A stretch of DNA of 64,000 nt from Nocardioides luteus (lineage in GTDB: Bacteria > Actinomycetota > Actinomycetes > Propionibacteriales > Nocardioidaceae): the NCBI RefSeq assembly GCF_000960475.2, contig NZ_JZDQ02000005.1:122724-186723 (forward strand). The letters run 5' to 3'. Every line of letters begins with the position of its first letter. Position 1 is the stretch's first letter. A model generated the notes under the pieces. That model searched no databases. It was not told the DNA's origin and worked only from the letters and a program-made list of their open reading frames with translations. This document shows, in pieces, positions 16,591 through 24,360 of the stretch. A program made the translations under genes and the position numbers.

Positions 16591-19347
16591 TTACAGGCCG
16601 ATTCCGGGGCTTGAGAGGCTCTCGGTCCGGCTGGGGGCGGTGTTCGTGCGCAGGGGGTATGTCTGCTGAGGGTGTCTCCATTGGGGTTGCTCACCCTGGG
16701 AGAGCAACCTTGCGAGTGGCCGTCGGGGTTGTGGCCCGTGGGTGTTGATGTCGGTGGCGGCGCGCTCGGCGGCATGGGCGGGTCCGAGGTCGGCACGGTC
16801 GCGGCTGAACACGTCGATCCATTGTTGGCGGGCGTCGGCCAGGTCGTCGGCGACGAGGTGGGCGATGTTGCGATCTCTGCCGCGGGTCATCGCGACGTAG
16901 GCCGCGGCGGCGCCGGTGGTGTGGTCGATCGCGACGTGGCCGGAGTCGACGGTCTCGCCCTGTGCCCCGTATACGGTGGTGGCGTAGGCGAGCTCCACGT
17001 GGTCGCGTACGTACTCGGCCGGGATCCTCACCGTTCCGGCTCTGCCGTTGAGCTGCAGGCTGCCGTCGGCGGTTACCCGGCTGACGGTCCAGGTGTCACG
17101 GTTGGCTACGCCGAGGTCACGACGGTTGAGCCGCGTGGTGACCCGGTCTCCGTACGTGATCAGCTCGCCACGCCCGGTGACCACGCTGGCGTCCTTTGAC
17201 GCAGTCCGCCCGAGTCGTTGCTTCGGTGTCGTGGTGGATCGTTGCTCGCGGGCAGCGGCGTTGAGGAGGCTGACCTGTTCGCGGGTGTCGGCCATGACCA
17301 GTGCCGTCTTGGTGGCGGCTAGCTCGGCCAGGGCAGCGGTCCGCTCGATCGCGGTCGGGTGCACGACGATGGCCCCGCGCGCGACCAGGTCGTCGAACAC
17401 CTCGCCGGGGCGTTGGCCGGTGCGCATGCGCAGGCTCAGCGCGCCGTACGTCTTGTCGGTGAAGCGGTGCACGGCGGACAGCTCGAGCACGTTGGTCGGG
17501 TGCGCCCGTCGGGCGGCATGGTCGAGGACGCCGCCACGGCCGACCGCGGGCAACTGGTGACGGTCGCCGACGAGCACGACCCGGGCATGGTGTTCGTCGG
17601 CGATGGTGATCAGAGCAAGTGCGAGGTCTTGGTCGAGCATTCCGGCTTCATCGACAAGCAGGACGTCGCCGGGCTCCAGGCGGGCGGCCCCGCGGGGCCC
17701 GAGTTTCCTGCCGGGGTCGTTGAAGCGCTCGGTGTTCGGGACGCGGCCGAAGCGGCCGTCCTCGTCCCAACGGAAGCCATGCTGGATCGCGAGCCAGTGT
17801 GCGGTGCTGGCCTGCGTCTTGATCTCTCGGGAGGCGACACGTGCGGCCTTGAGCGTGGGTGTGACGACCAGCAGTCGATGCCCGATTCGTCTCAAGGCGG
17901 CTTCTGCTGCGGCGAGGGTGGTGGTCTTGCCGGCGCCCGCAGCGCCCTCGATGACTACCAGGGGCGCGGTGCCGGCGATAGCGGCGGCCGCTCGTCGCTG
18001 GGCCGCGTCGAGCCCTCGAGCATGTCGGGGCGCGTCGAGCCGAACCGGCCGGGGCTGGGATCGGGCGCGGTTGGCGAGTCTGGAGACCAGTGCTTCCTCG
18101 ACGTGCACCACCCGCTGGGAGGTGAGGGCGCGTACGTGCTCGGGCACGTCGCCGCGGTCGAGCAGGGGAGTGCAGGCTGCGACGGTCCGGCTGGTCAGGT
18201 CTTCGGCGAGCTCGCGGCGTACGGTGCCCTCGGCGATGATCCCGACAGCGGCGATGATCTTCTCCACCTCGCCGCGGATGTCAGCGGCGTTCCACGCCGA
18301 TCGCCTTCCGCCCAGGCGGCTGAGCACGAGGTCGACGACTGCGGCCCGGTCGAGTCTGGCGATCGGGAGCGCCTTGAGGGACACGGGGTGGTCCGGCGGG
18401 TCGTAGCCGAGTTCGTGGAGTTCCGCGCGCCACCGTTCCACGAGCGCGACGCCGTCGACCGGGATGTCCTTGTCGGGCCGGTTGTCGGCCCAGGCCCGTC
18501 GGTCCCAGCCGCGTCGTAGCGCCGGTCCGGGCGTCTGGCCGGGGTGTTGACGGCGCCACTCGGCTTCGTAGCGGTCGAGGTTGCGGGTGACCTGGGCCGA
18601 GCGTTGGCTGAACCGACCGATGTAGGGCTTGATTTCGCGGATCTCACCGTCGGCCTGCAGGGTGTACCCGTAGGCGGCCAGGGTGCGTCGCAGCTCGGGG
18701 TCGCAGGCGACCGCGGCGTGACCGATGCCGTTGATCGCCTCGATGCTGTCAACGGTCCCGACCGAATGCAGCCCTCGCCACCGTCCGTTCGTGAAGACGC
18801 GGGCATTGATCTGCAGGTGCAGGTGGCGGTGGGGGTCGCCGGCACGAGAGGTGTAGTGCCGGATCACCGCGGCCTCGATCTGGTCGACTGGGACCTGCAC
18901 CTGACGCCCGCGAGGCCCGACCCTCGTGGTGGAGTGCTGCGCGACCCAGTTGATCACCTCACGTACCGCTCGATCCTGCGCGGCCTCATAGACCTGGGCG
19001 ATCTGAGGGTGCTCGGCGGCCGCAAGCGACCACGACTTCGGGCCGTTGACAACGACCTCGACGAACCGCAGCCCCTTCTCATCCTTCCTCAGCCGCCCCT
19101 TCGCCACGCCGGTGTCGACGTCGTACCCGGCGACCCACCGCTTGTACGTCTCACCATCCATGTTGCCTGCCGCAATCACTGCCGGTTCATCATGTTCATC
19201 GACGTTGACGACGTATCTGGCCGCGACACCAGATCCTTCGGCGAGGTAGTAGTCGTCGGCCCGTGAGTGGTCGGCTTCGACATACGCCCGCGCCGCGGCC
19301 GCCGCGCCGCGATAGAACTTCACGCCACCGTGCATGTCTCTCGTCAC
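16591..19347 (-). CDS. MobF-type relaxase with RecD-like helicase (TraA/TrwC-like)
   Basis: Encodes 918 residues. The N-terminal relaxase domain carries paired tyrosines at 33-34 (DDYYLAEGSG) and the metal-binding three-histidine motif HRHLH at 173-177. The C-terminal half is a superfamily 1 helicase with Walker A GAAGAGKTT at 468-476 and Walker B in VLLVDEAGM near 562-570. Late helicase motifs include YATTVYGAQGETVD. It would nick the element at an origin of transfer and unwind the strand for conjugation. Either GTG 19347 or ATG 19335 could be the start. No coupling protein or type IV secretion gene is visible nearby, so the element may depend on another conjugative system. Confidence 0.9.
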   Translation of the reverse strand: MTRDMHGGVKFYRGAAAAARAYVEADHSRADDYYLAEGSGVAARYVVNVDEHDEPAVIAAGNMDGETYKRWVAGYDVDTGVAKGRLRKDEKGLRFVEVVVNGPKSWSLAAAEHPQIAQVYEAAQDRAVREVINWVAQHSTTRVGPRGRQVQVPVDQIEAAVIRHYTSRAGDPHRHLHLQINARVFTNGRWRGLHSVGTVDSIEAINGIGHAAVACDPELRRTLAAYGYTLQADGEIREIKPYIGRFSQRSAQVTRNLDRYEAEWRRQHPGQTPGPALRRGWDRRAWADNRPDKDIPVDGVALVERWRAELHELGYDPPDHPVSLKALPIARLDRAAVVDLVLSRLGGRRSAWNAADIRGEVEKIIAAVGIIAEGTVRRELAEDLTSRTVAACTPLLDRGDVPEHVRALTSQRVVHVEEALVSRLANRARSQPRPVRLDAPRHARGLDAAQRRAAAAIAGTAPLVVIEGAAGAGKTTTLAAAEAALRRIGHRLLVVTPTLKAARVASREIKTQASTAHWLAIQHGFRWDEDGRFGRVPNTERFNDPGRKLGPRGAARLEPGDVLLVDEAGMLDQDLALALITIADEHHARVVLVGDRHQLPAVGRGGVLDHAARRAHPTNVLELSAVHRFTDKTYGALSLRMRTGQRPGEVFDDLVARGAIVVHPTAIERTAALAELAATKTALVMADTREQVSLLNAAAREQRSTTTPKQRLGRTASKDASVVTGRGELITYGDRVTTRLNRRDLGVANRDTWTVSRVTADGSLQLNGRAGTVRIPAEYVRDHVELAYATTVYGAQGETVDSGHVAIDHTTGAAAAYVAMTRGRDRNIAHLVADDLADARQQWIDVFSRDRADLGPAHAAERAATDINTHGPQPRRPLARLLSQGEQPQWRHPQQTYPLRTNTAPSRTESLSSPGIGL

Positions 19348-20113
19348 CGCCCGTCACACCTCGTCAAACCGCTCTGAAATGACGCTCGGCCCGCCCAGGT
19401 GAGCGGACCGTTCTACGGACCTTCGTAGCATGCGTGCCGACCGCATTGAAGAGTTGAGTAGCTGCCCGCGAGGTTAGGGTTCAGGGGTCGGTAGTCGTCG
19501 TAACGGGTCGGCAAGCATGGGCGCGAGTTGCGGTTCGGCAACCCGCTCTAAAAAGGACTTGTCGCACGGGCTGTATGTGGCGTCGAGACCCATGTAGTCG
19601 GGGTGGAAGGTTGTAGGGTATCGCCGCTCGATCTGACCTGCGCCCTGTCGGCTCGCTGTCAGCGGGTTTCATGGCCCGTAGGGCGGGAAGCGGTCCCGTG
19701 GGAAGAGTTGGTGATGGCTGTCGACGGAATTATGCGGTTGAACTGCGAAAACGTGATGGGCGTCGTTGTTGTCAGCTGTCTGGAGTGACTCTCGACCGGA
19801 CAGTAGCCGGACAGTAGGGGTGAGCCCGTCGCGGTCTGGGATTCATGTGCCTGTGGTGAAGCGATGTCCCGTGCAGCCCGAGCGCTGGAGGACCGCTTGC
19901 TATGAATCGGGTGCACGATGCCCCGGAGCATCAGGTCGAGCCCGAGCTCGAACTGCGCCTCCGCGTTTGACTGGCCGTAGTGCCATACCTGCCTGCCGGC
20001 ATCGGTGCCTTCCCGCTCGGTGAGCGCACCGCCATACGGCGGGGCACCCGGTGCCACTACTGACGCGGGCGCCCTGGTTGCACACGTCGGTAGCGCGGAG
20101 GATGCTGGAAACC
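19348..20113. other. Long gene-poor stretch right of the relaxase
   Basis: About 770 bases without a convincing complete gene. Base composition is less GC-rich between roughly 19480 and 19900. It holds a decayed TetR C-terminal fragment (listed separately). Being upstream of the relaxase, it is also a candidate location for an origin of transfer, but no clear nick site was recognised. Confidence 0.4.
19905..20033 (-). pseudogene. Remnant of a TetR-type repressor C-terminal domain
   Basis: In one leftward frame, QSNAEAQFELGLDLMLRGI is preceded by a short hydrophilic stretch. This resembles the last helices of the tetracycline-repressor C-terminal domain, whose consensus ends F-FGLDLILDGL. The N-terminal DNA-binding part is absent and the frame runs on into unrelated sequence, so only a fragment remains. 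No tetracycline pump is adjacent. Confidence 0.4.
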
Positions 20114-20414
20114 ATGCCAACGCACGCAGAGCCGGAGGCCGATGAACGGCGGCGCTGCTGGTGCTGCGATAACGAGTTCCGTGCCGAGGAGGTCGTCCAT
20201 CTGGGCGCGCACCCCGAGGTCTCGATCTGCTTCGACTGCGCCCGGTGGGGTACGTCGCCGGGCGGTGCTCCGTGCCGACGCAGGTCGTCGCGGGATCCGG
20301 GCGGGTTTACGTCGAATCCCGGCGCAGATGCGGGCCGCCGTGGTCGGCCGTGGCTGGCATGATCGCCGAGTGATTGGCCCGATCCTACGGTGGATCGACC
20401 GACGACTGCCGTGA
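20114..20414 (+). pseudogene. Small zinc-ribbon protein gene with an apparent frameshift
   Basis: From ATG 20114 the frame encodes CWCCDNEFRAEEVVHLG...ICFDCARW, with two CxxC pairs that should bind zinc. At a GGGG run (20247-20250) the frame appears to shift by one extra base. The next frame continues sensibly with VRRRAVL and ends in a basic segment, RGWHDRRVIGPILRWIDRRLP, at 20414. Together the halves match a small actinobacterial family of about 100 residues that I know only as hypothetical. The shift could be a real mutation or a sequencing error in a homopolymer. Function is unknown. Confidence 0.6.
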
Positions 20415-20498
20415 TGCGCCCGCGGCGACTCGTGGTTTGAGCGTGTGCCCCACTCAGGCATCGCTCGGGTGAGGCCTCATCCGGCGAGTTGGTTGCTG

Positions 20499-21308
20499 TC
20501 AGTCGCCGCAGATGGCCTCGAGGCGCTGCCGGTCGTTCACGGCGATCCGGCCGCGTCCGAGGGAGATCAGCCCGCGGTCGGCGAGCTCGCCGAGGACCTT
20601 GGTGGTTGTCTCGCGTGAGGTGGCGGCGAGGGCAGCCAGTTGCTCATGGGTGAGCTTGACCTGCTGTCCTCGGCCGAGCGGTGTGGCGTGGCCCTCGGAC
20701 AAGGTGAGGAGGGTGGTGGCGAGGCGTTGTGGCACGGACTTGAAGACGGCGTCGGAGAGCCGCTGTTCGAGGTCGCCGAGTCGGCGTCCCAGGGTCTCGG
20801 AGATGCGGGCGGCGATGCGTTGGTCGCCGAGCAGGAGCTTTTGGACGTCGGCCTTGGTCATGACGCAGACCACGACGTCCTCCATCGCCTCGGCGAAGTT
20901 GTCGTGCATCTGCTGGCCGACGATGATCATCTCTCCGAAGATGGTTCCCGGCTCGACGATGGCGGTCGTGAGGGCACGGCCGTCGGCAGAGACCCGGAAG
21001 ATCCTGATTCGGCCTTGTTTGAGGATGAAGAGTGTCTCGGCGGGCTGGTGGGGCGTGTAGATGAGGGAGCCCCGCTTGAACGTCCGCATCGGTGCGGCCC
21101 GCGCCATGGCGTCCATCTCCGCGGCGTCGAGGTCGCAGAAGATGTCGACCTCGGCCATGCACCAGAGCCGGTCGGGCCGGTCGGGGTTGTTGGCTGCGCG
21201 TTCGATGTCCACATCTTCCTCTCGTCGGCCCGGCGACCAGGGTCTGGCGCCGCCTGCCAGATCTGCCGGGTTGGCGATGTTGAGGCAGGAAGGGGGCTCG
21301 GGAGTCAT
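20499..21308 (-). CDS. Crp/Fnr-family transcriptional regulator
   Basis: About 269 residues from ATG 21308, which follows a GAAAGG ribosome-binding site. A cyclic-nucleotide-binding-like beta barrel (about 52-170; FKRGSLIYTPHQPAETLFIL, GTIFGEM) is followed by a Crp-type winged helix (LTHEQLAALAATSRETTTKVLGELADRGLI). Cysteines at 8, 50 and 58 precede or begin the barrel, and Cys267 is near the end. The three N-terminal ones could hold an iron-sulfur or redox centre, but the spacing does not match classical FNR. It is upstream of NrtS-like and thioredoxin-fold genes, so a nitrogen-oxide or oxygen-linked role is plausible. Confidence 0.85.
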   Translation of the reverse strand: MTPEPPSCLNIANPADLAGGARPWSPGRREEDVDIERAANNPDRPDRLWCMAEVDIFCDLDAAEMDAMARAAPMRTFKRGSLIYTPHQPAETLFILKQGRIRIFRVSADGRALTTAIVEPGTIFGEMIIVGQQMHDNFAEAMEDVVVCVMTKADVQKLLLGDQRIAARISETLGRRLGDLEQRLSDAVFKSVPQRLATTLLTLSEGHATPLGRGQQVKLTHEQLAALAATSRETTTKVLGELADRGLISLGRGRIAVNDRQRLEAICGD

Positions 21309-21393
21309 CGTGCCAGCCTTTCGTGCTTGGTTCCTCTGGTGGGTGAGCCGGTCCCTCTCGGGAGAGGTGGCCCGGCTCACCGGTTTGTGACGA

Positions 21394-21984
21394 TCAGGCG
21401 TTGACGGTCGTCTTGGTGCTCGTCCGGAGACTGAGTGCGTAGAGAACGCCGAGGATGATCCCGAAGACCAGGTGCTCGGGGATGAAGACGTTCGTGCCGG
21501 CCATCTCGGCCATGTCGCTGATCGGGTTCATGCCCTTCATGTCGCCTTCGCCCAGCGCGTCGACACCGAAGATGCCTGCGGCTACGGGCAGGCTCACGAA
21601 TGCGCTGATCAGGTAGACGATGAAGCCGTAGACGAGGCCGGCGATGCCGAGCAGTGCGACGGAGACCTGCTTCAGCCATGTGGCCGCGGCACCGAACAGG
21701 GCGCCGTACATGGCTCCGGTCATCATGTGGATGATCAGGCCGAGGATTGCCGGGCCTGCCGAGATCTCGAACGATCCCGCCCCGTTCATGGCGCCCGTCA
21801 TCGACTCCATCATGGCTTTCGGGTCGACGAACAGCGTGGCGATGTGGTGCAGAGGGGTGAAGAAACCCGTGTCCTTGATCAGCGACGCGATCATCGCGTA
21901 CATCCCCATGACGATCGAGGCCACGACACCGGCGCCGGCGCCGTAGGCGGCGCCCTTGGCCAGGCTGGGACTGGTGGTGCTCAT
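21394..21984 (-). CDS. Small integral membrane protein of unknown function
   Basis: Encodes 196 residues from ATG 21984, chosen because AAGAAGGAGC lies just upstream. Four hydrophobic segments are visible (GAAYGAGAGVVASIVMGMYA; AILGLIIHMMTGAMYGALFG; VSVALLGIAGLVYGFIVYLI; HLVFGIILGVLYALSL). A methionine- and histidine-rich loop lies after the first segment. There is no recognisable catalytic or transport motif. It is co-oriented with, and 85 bases upstream of, the Crp/Fnr gene and divergent from the nrtS-like gene, so shared regulation is likely. Confidence 0.75.
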   Translation of the reverse strand: MSTTSPSLAKGAAYGAGAGVVASIVMGMYAMIASLIKDTGFFTPLHHIATLFVDPKAMMESMTGAMNGAGSFEISAGPAILGLIIHMMTGAMYGALFGAAATWLKQVSVALLGIAGLVYGFIVYLISAFVSLPVAAGIFGVDALGEGDMKGMNPISDMAEMAGTNVFIPEHLVFGIILGVLYALSLRTSTKTTVNA

Positions 21985-22099
21985 CTGCTTGCTCCTTCTT
22001 GTGTCGGCAGTGATGGCACCGAGTCTTGTGGCGCATGCAGGGTCGTGTCGGTGAGCGTGCTTACAGTCCGGAGCAGCACATCCGTTGGAAGATGGGGCC

Positions 22100-22398
22100 A
22101 TGTCGCCCGCATCTCAGCAGCCCGCCGACGAGGACAGGCTCGCATGGAGCAAATGGCCGCAGGCCTGCTGGCTGATCGCGTGCGGCCGCACTCGTCGCCC
22201 TGCGCTCCGGGTCGCTCTCGTCGTCGGCGCCCTGCTTTCGCTGGTCAACCAGAGCGACGCGATCCTGCACCGCGCGTTCTCCTGGGAACTCGCCGTGCGC
22301 ATTGCAGCGAACTTCGCCATCCCGACGTGGTGTCGAGCATCGGGTTCCTGAGTGCCTACCGTCGCGAGCCTCCCCGAATCCCTACTGAAGGAGCATAG
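22100..22398 (+). pseudogene. nrtS: NrtS-like small membrane protein with an apparent frameshift
   Basis: From ATG 22100 the frame encodes ALRVALVVGALLSLVNQSDAIL and VRIAANFAIP, strongly like the NrtS nitrate/nitrite transporter family. That family normally continues with a second hydrophobic segment such as PFVVSSIGFLSA. Here that tail (VVSSIGFLSAYRREPP) is present but in another frame starting near 22325, which suggests one missing base around 22322-22328. The gene would end at 22398, just before the thioredoxin-fold gene. It may be a broken gene or a sequencing error. Confidence 0.6.
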
Positions 22399-22400
22399 GC

Positions 22401-22931
22401 GTGACCGAAGTCGTGTCCCGGGTGCTACTGGACCTGGAACTACGTACGCCGGCGGGCGAACCGGTGTCGCTCGGCGACCACCTCACCGCGTCGTTGACCG
22501 TGGTGCAGTTCGTCCGCTACTTCGGCTGCCTGCCGTGCCAGGAGTGGCTGGTCGAGGTCGACCGGACCGCTACCGCAGAGAAGCTCGGTGCCTTTGCGGT
22601 CGGTGGTTCCGCGGACTATCAGGCCACGTGGCTGCGGGAGGAACGAGGCGTACGCATGCCGTTGCTGCTCGACCCCGAGCACCGTCTCCGCGACCACGTC
22701 GATGCGGTCAAACCGCTGGGCTGGCGGCTGGCGGATCCGCGCGGTGCGGCCGCCTATGTGCGTTCGTTGCGGCACGGGTTCAAGCCGCAGGCAATCACCC
22801 GAGACACCGTTCGCAGTCCCGGGGTGGTGATCCTCGACAGTGACGGCGAGGTGCGGTGGAGCTACATCGGCAACCGGATCGGTGACTATCCGCCGATCAA
22901 CCAGGTGCTCGACGCGGCATCCCGGCTGTGA
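22401..22931 (+). CDS. Peroxiredoxin-like (AhpC/TSA) redoxin
   Basis: Encodes 176 residues from a GTG preceded by GAAGGAG. The thioredoxin fold includes a VVQFVRYFGCLPCQEWL segment with a CxxC pair in the position of the peroxidatic site, and a late SPGVVILDSDGEVRWSYIG strand-turn typical of AhpC/TSA proteins. It is probably a cytoplasmic thiol peroxidase or related redox protein. It follows the nrtS-like gene by 2 bases and is convergent with the SRPBCC-methyltransferase-radical SAM operon. Substrate is unknown. Confidence 0.75.
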   Translation: MTEVVSRVLLDLELRTPAGEPVSLGDHLTASLTVVQFVRYFGCLPCQEWLVEVDRTATAEKLGAFAVGGSADYQATWLREERGVRMPLLLDPEHRLRDHVDAVKPLGWRLADPRGAAAYVRSLRHGFKPQAITRDTVRSPGVVILDSDGEVRWSYIGNRIGDYPPINQVLDAASRL

Positions 22932-22952
22932 CCATCAGACCGTGTGCGTGCT

Positions 22953-23525
22953 CTACGCGCGTCGCTCGCTCTCTGCGCGGATCGCGTCGAGGGACTTCGC
23001 TACGGCGGCGACCCAGCTGCGGGCGACCAGGTCGCCCCAGAGACCGCCGAGTCGCCACTGGTCGGTGGCGAGTTCCCCGGTGTAGGTGAGTCGGGTGCCG
23101 CTCTCGGTGGGTTCGAAGACGAAGGTCTCGGCGACGTGAGGTACTGGGCCACGCATGAGCTGGAACCCGATGCAGTCGGGCTCCTCGAGCACCACGGTCT
23201 CCACGGTGGTGGCGGTCAGCCCGAGCCCGACGGGGGTGTGGTGAGCGACGATCAGCGCCCGGCCCTCTCGGGCCAGGATCTCCACCTTCTCCTCCATTGC
23301 CCGTGGACGACGCTCGGCATAGGGCGCCGCGGCGACGGCGAAGACCGTCTCCCGGGGCGCGGCGATGTCGAGCGTGATCGGGCCGAGCGGGCGGGTGCGG
23401 CGGCCGACTCCCAGGTCGATGGTGATGCGACCGGTGACGACTCCGACGTACGCACCGGCGGCGGCCAGGGCGGCGCCGGAGCCGGCGGCCAACAGGGCGG
23501 CTTTGTTCATGCGCGCCCTGTTCAT
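22953..23525 (-). CDS. SRPBCC-fold protein with N-terminal membrane anchor
   Basis: Encodes 190 residues. A hydrophobic N-terminus (AALLAAGSGAALAAAGAYVGVV) suggests a membrane anchor or signal. It is followed by a polyketide-cyclase/START-like SRPBCC domain: a first strand PITLDIAAPRETVFAVAA, central strands, and the C-terminal long helix GLWGDLVARSWVAAVAKSL. Such folds bind hydrophobic ligands in a deep cavity. The ATG overlaps the stop of the methyltransferase gene by 4 bases, making it the last gene of a three-gene operon with the radical SAM protein. It may hold or present a lipid-like substrate, but that is inference. Confidence 0.8.
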   Translation of the reverse strand: MNRARMNKAALLAAGSGAALAAAGAYVGVVTGRITIDLGVGRRTRPLGPITLDIAAPRETVFAVAAAPYAERRPRAMEEKVEILAREGRALIVAHHTPVGLGLTATTVETVVLEEPDCIGFQLMRGPVPHVAETFVFEPTESGTRLTYTGELATDQWRLGGLWGDLVARSWVAAVAKSLDAIRAESERRA

Positions 23526-24360
23526 GCCGGCTTCTCCGCGACGATGAGCACGTAGCCGAGGGTACCGGCCTCGATGGCGTCCTGGACGGCGGTGAAGACC
23601 GGTTTGACCTGGTCGAAGTCGAGGCCGAGCCGTTCGGCCTCGGCGCGCCGGTAGATCCGGAGAAGCTCGATGCGGGCGGCTGCCTGCACCACGGTCCGGA
23701 CCAACGCCTCGGGGTGCTCCTCGACCGTGGTGACCCGGAGACCGGCCGCGGTGATCAAGTCGGCGTACTCGGCGGTGGGGCGGGCGTCGGCGACGCAGGC
23801 GACCCAGGCGCTGAGACCGGTGAGGATCTCCGGGAGCCGGTCATGGTGGGCGGTGACGTCGGTGATGCCGGTCCTGCCGCCCGGGCGCAGCACGCGGGTC
23901 CGGCGATCGCGGTGGGCTTGTCGGGGAAGGTGCACAGGGCGCATTCGCACATCACCACGTCCCAACCGCCATTGGCCAGGGGCAGCGACTCGGCGTCGCC
24001 GTGGTGGAACCGGGCGGTGAGCCCGGCAGCCTCGGCGGTGGCGCGAGCACGGTCGAGGCTGCGCTCGGACAGGTCGACGCCGTCGACGCTGAGGCCGTAC
24101 TCGTCCGCGGCCAGCAGGCTGGTGGTCCCGATGCCGCAGGCGACATCGACCAATCGGTCGCCGGGCCGTACCGAGAGCGCGTCGAGCAGTCGCCGGGTCA
24201 GTCGTCGTCCGCCCGGGTGGTAGGAGTCGCCCAGCAGGAGCGCGGCCAGGTCGGAGGAGTAGCCGGCGGCGCAGCAGCTCTTGAGCTCGTCGGTGTCGAT
24301 GGTCCCGTCGGCGAGCCAGGTGCGGACCGGGCCAGTGGGGCGATCCGCGGGGCGGGTCAT
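23522..24360 (-). pseudogene. SAM-dependent methyltransferase (ArsM-like) with an apparent frameshift
   Basis: From ATG 24360 the frame encodes LKSCCAAGYSSDLAALLLG, then the SAM-binding motif VDVACGIGTTSLLAA and CECALCTFPDKP. This is reminiscent of the cysteine-rich ArsM-type methyltransferase group. Near 23895 the sequence switches frame, consistent with one missing base. The continuation (RVLRPGGRTGITDVTAHHDRL...) is exactly what should follow in a class I methyltransferase. The C-terminal part ends at 23522. Its ATG overlaps the radical SAM stop by 4 bases. Arsenic as substrate is uncertain. It could equally modify a product of the adjacent radical SAM enzyme. Confidence 0.7.

Noticed and set aside
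17359..18519. Rightward open frame opposite the relaxase
   Set aside because: The relaxase frame carries intact HxHxH and Walker motifs, and the antisense frame has none.
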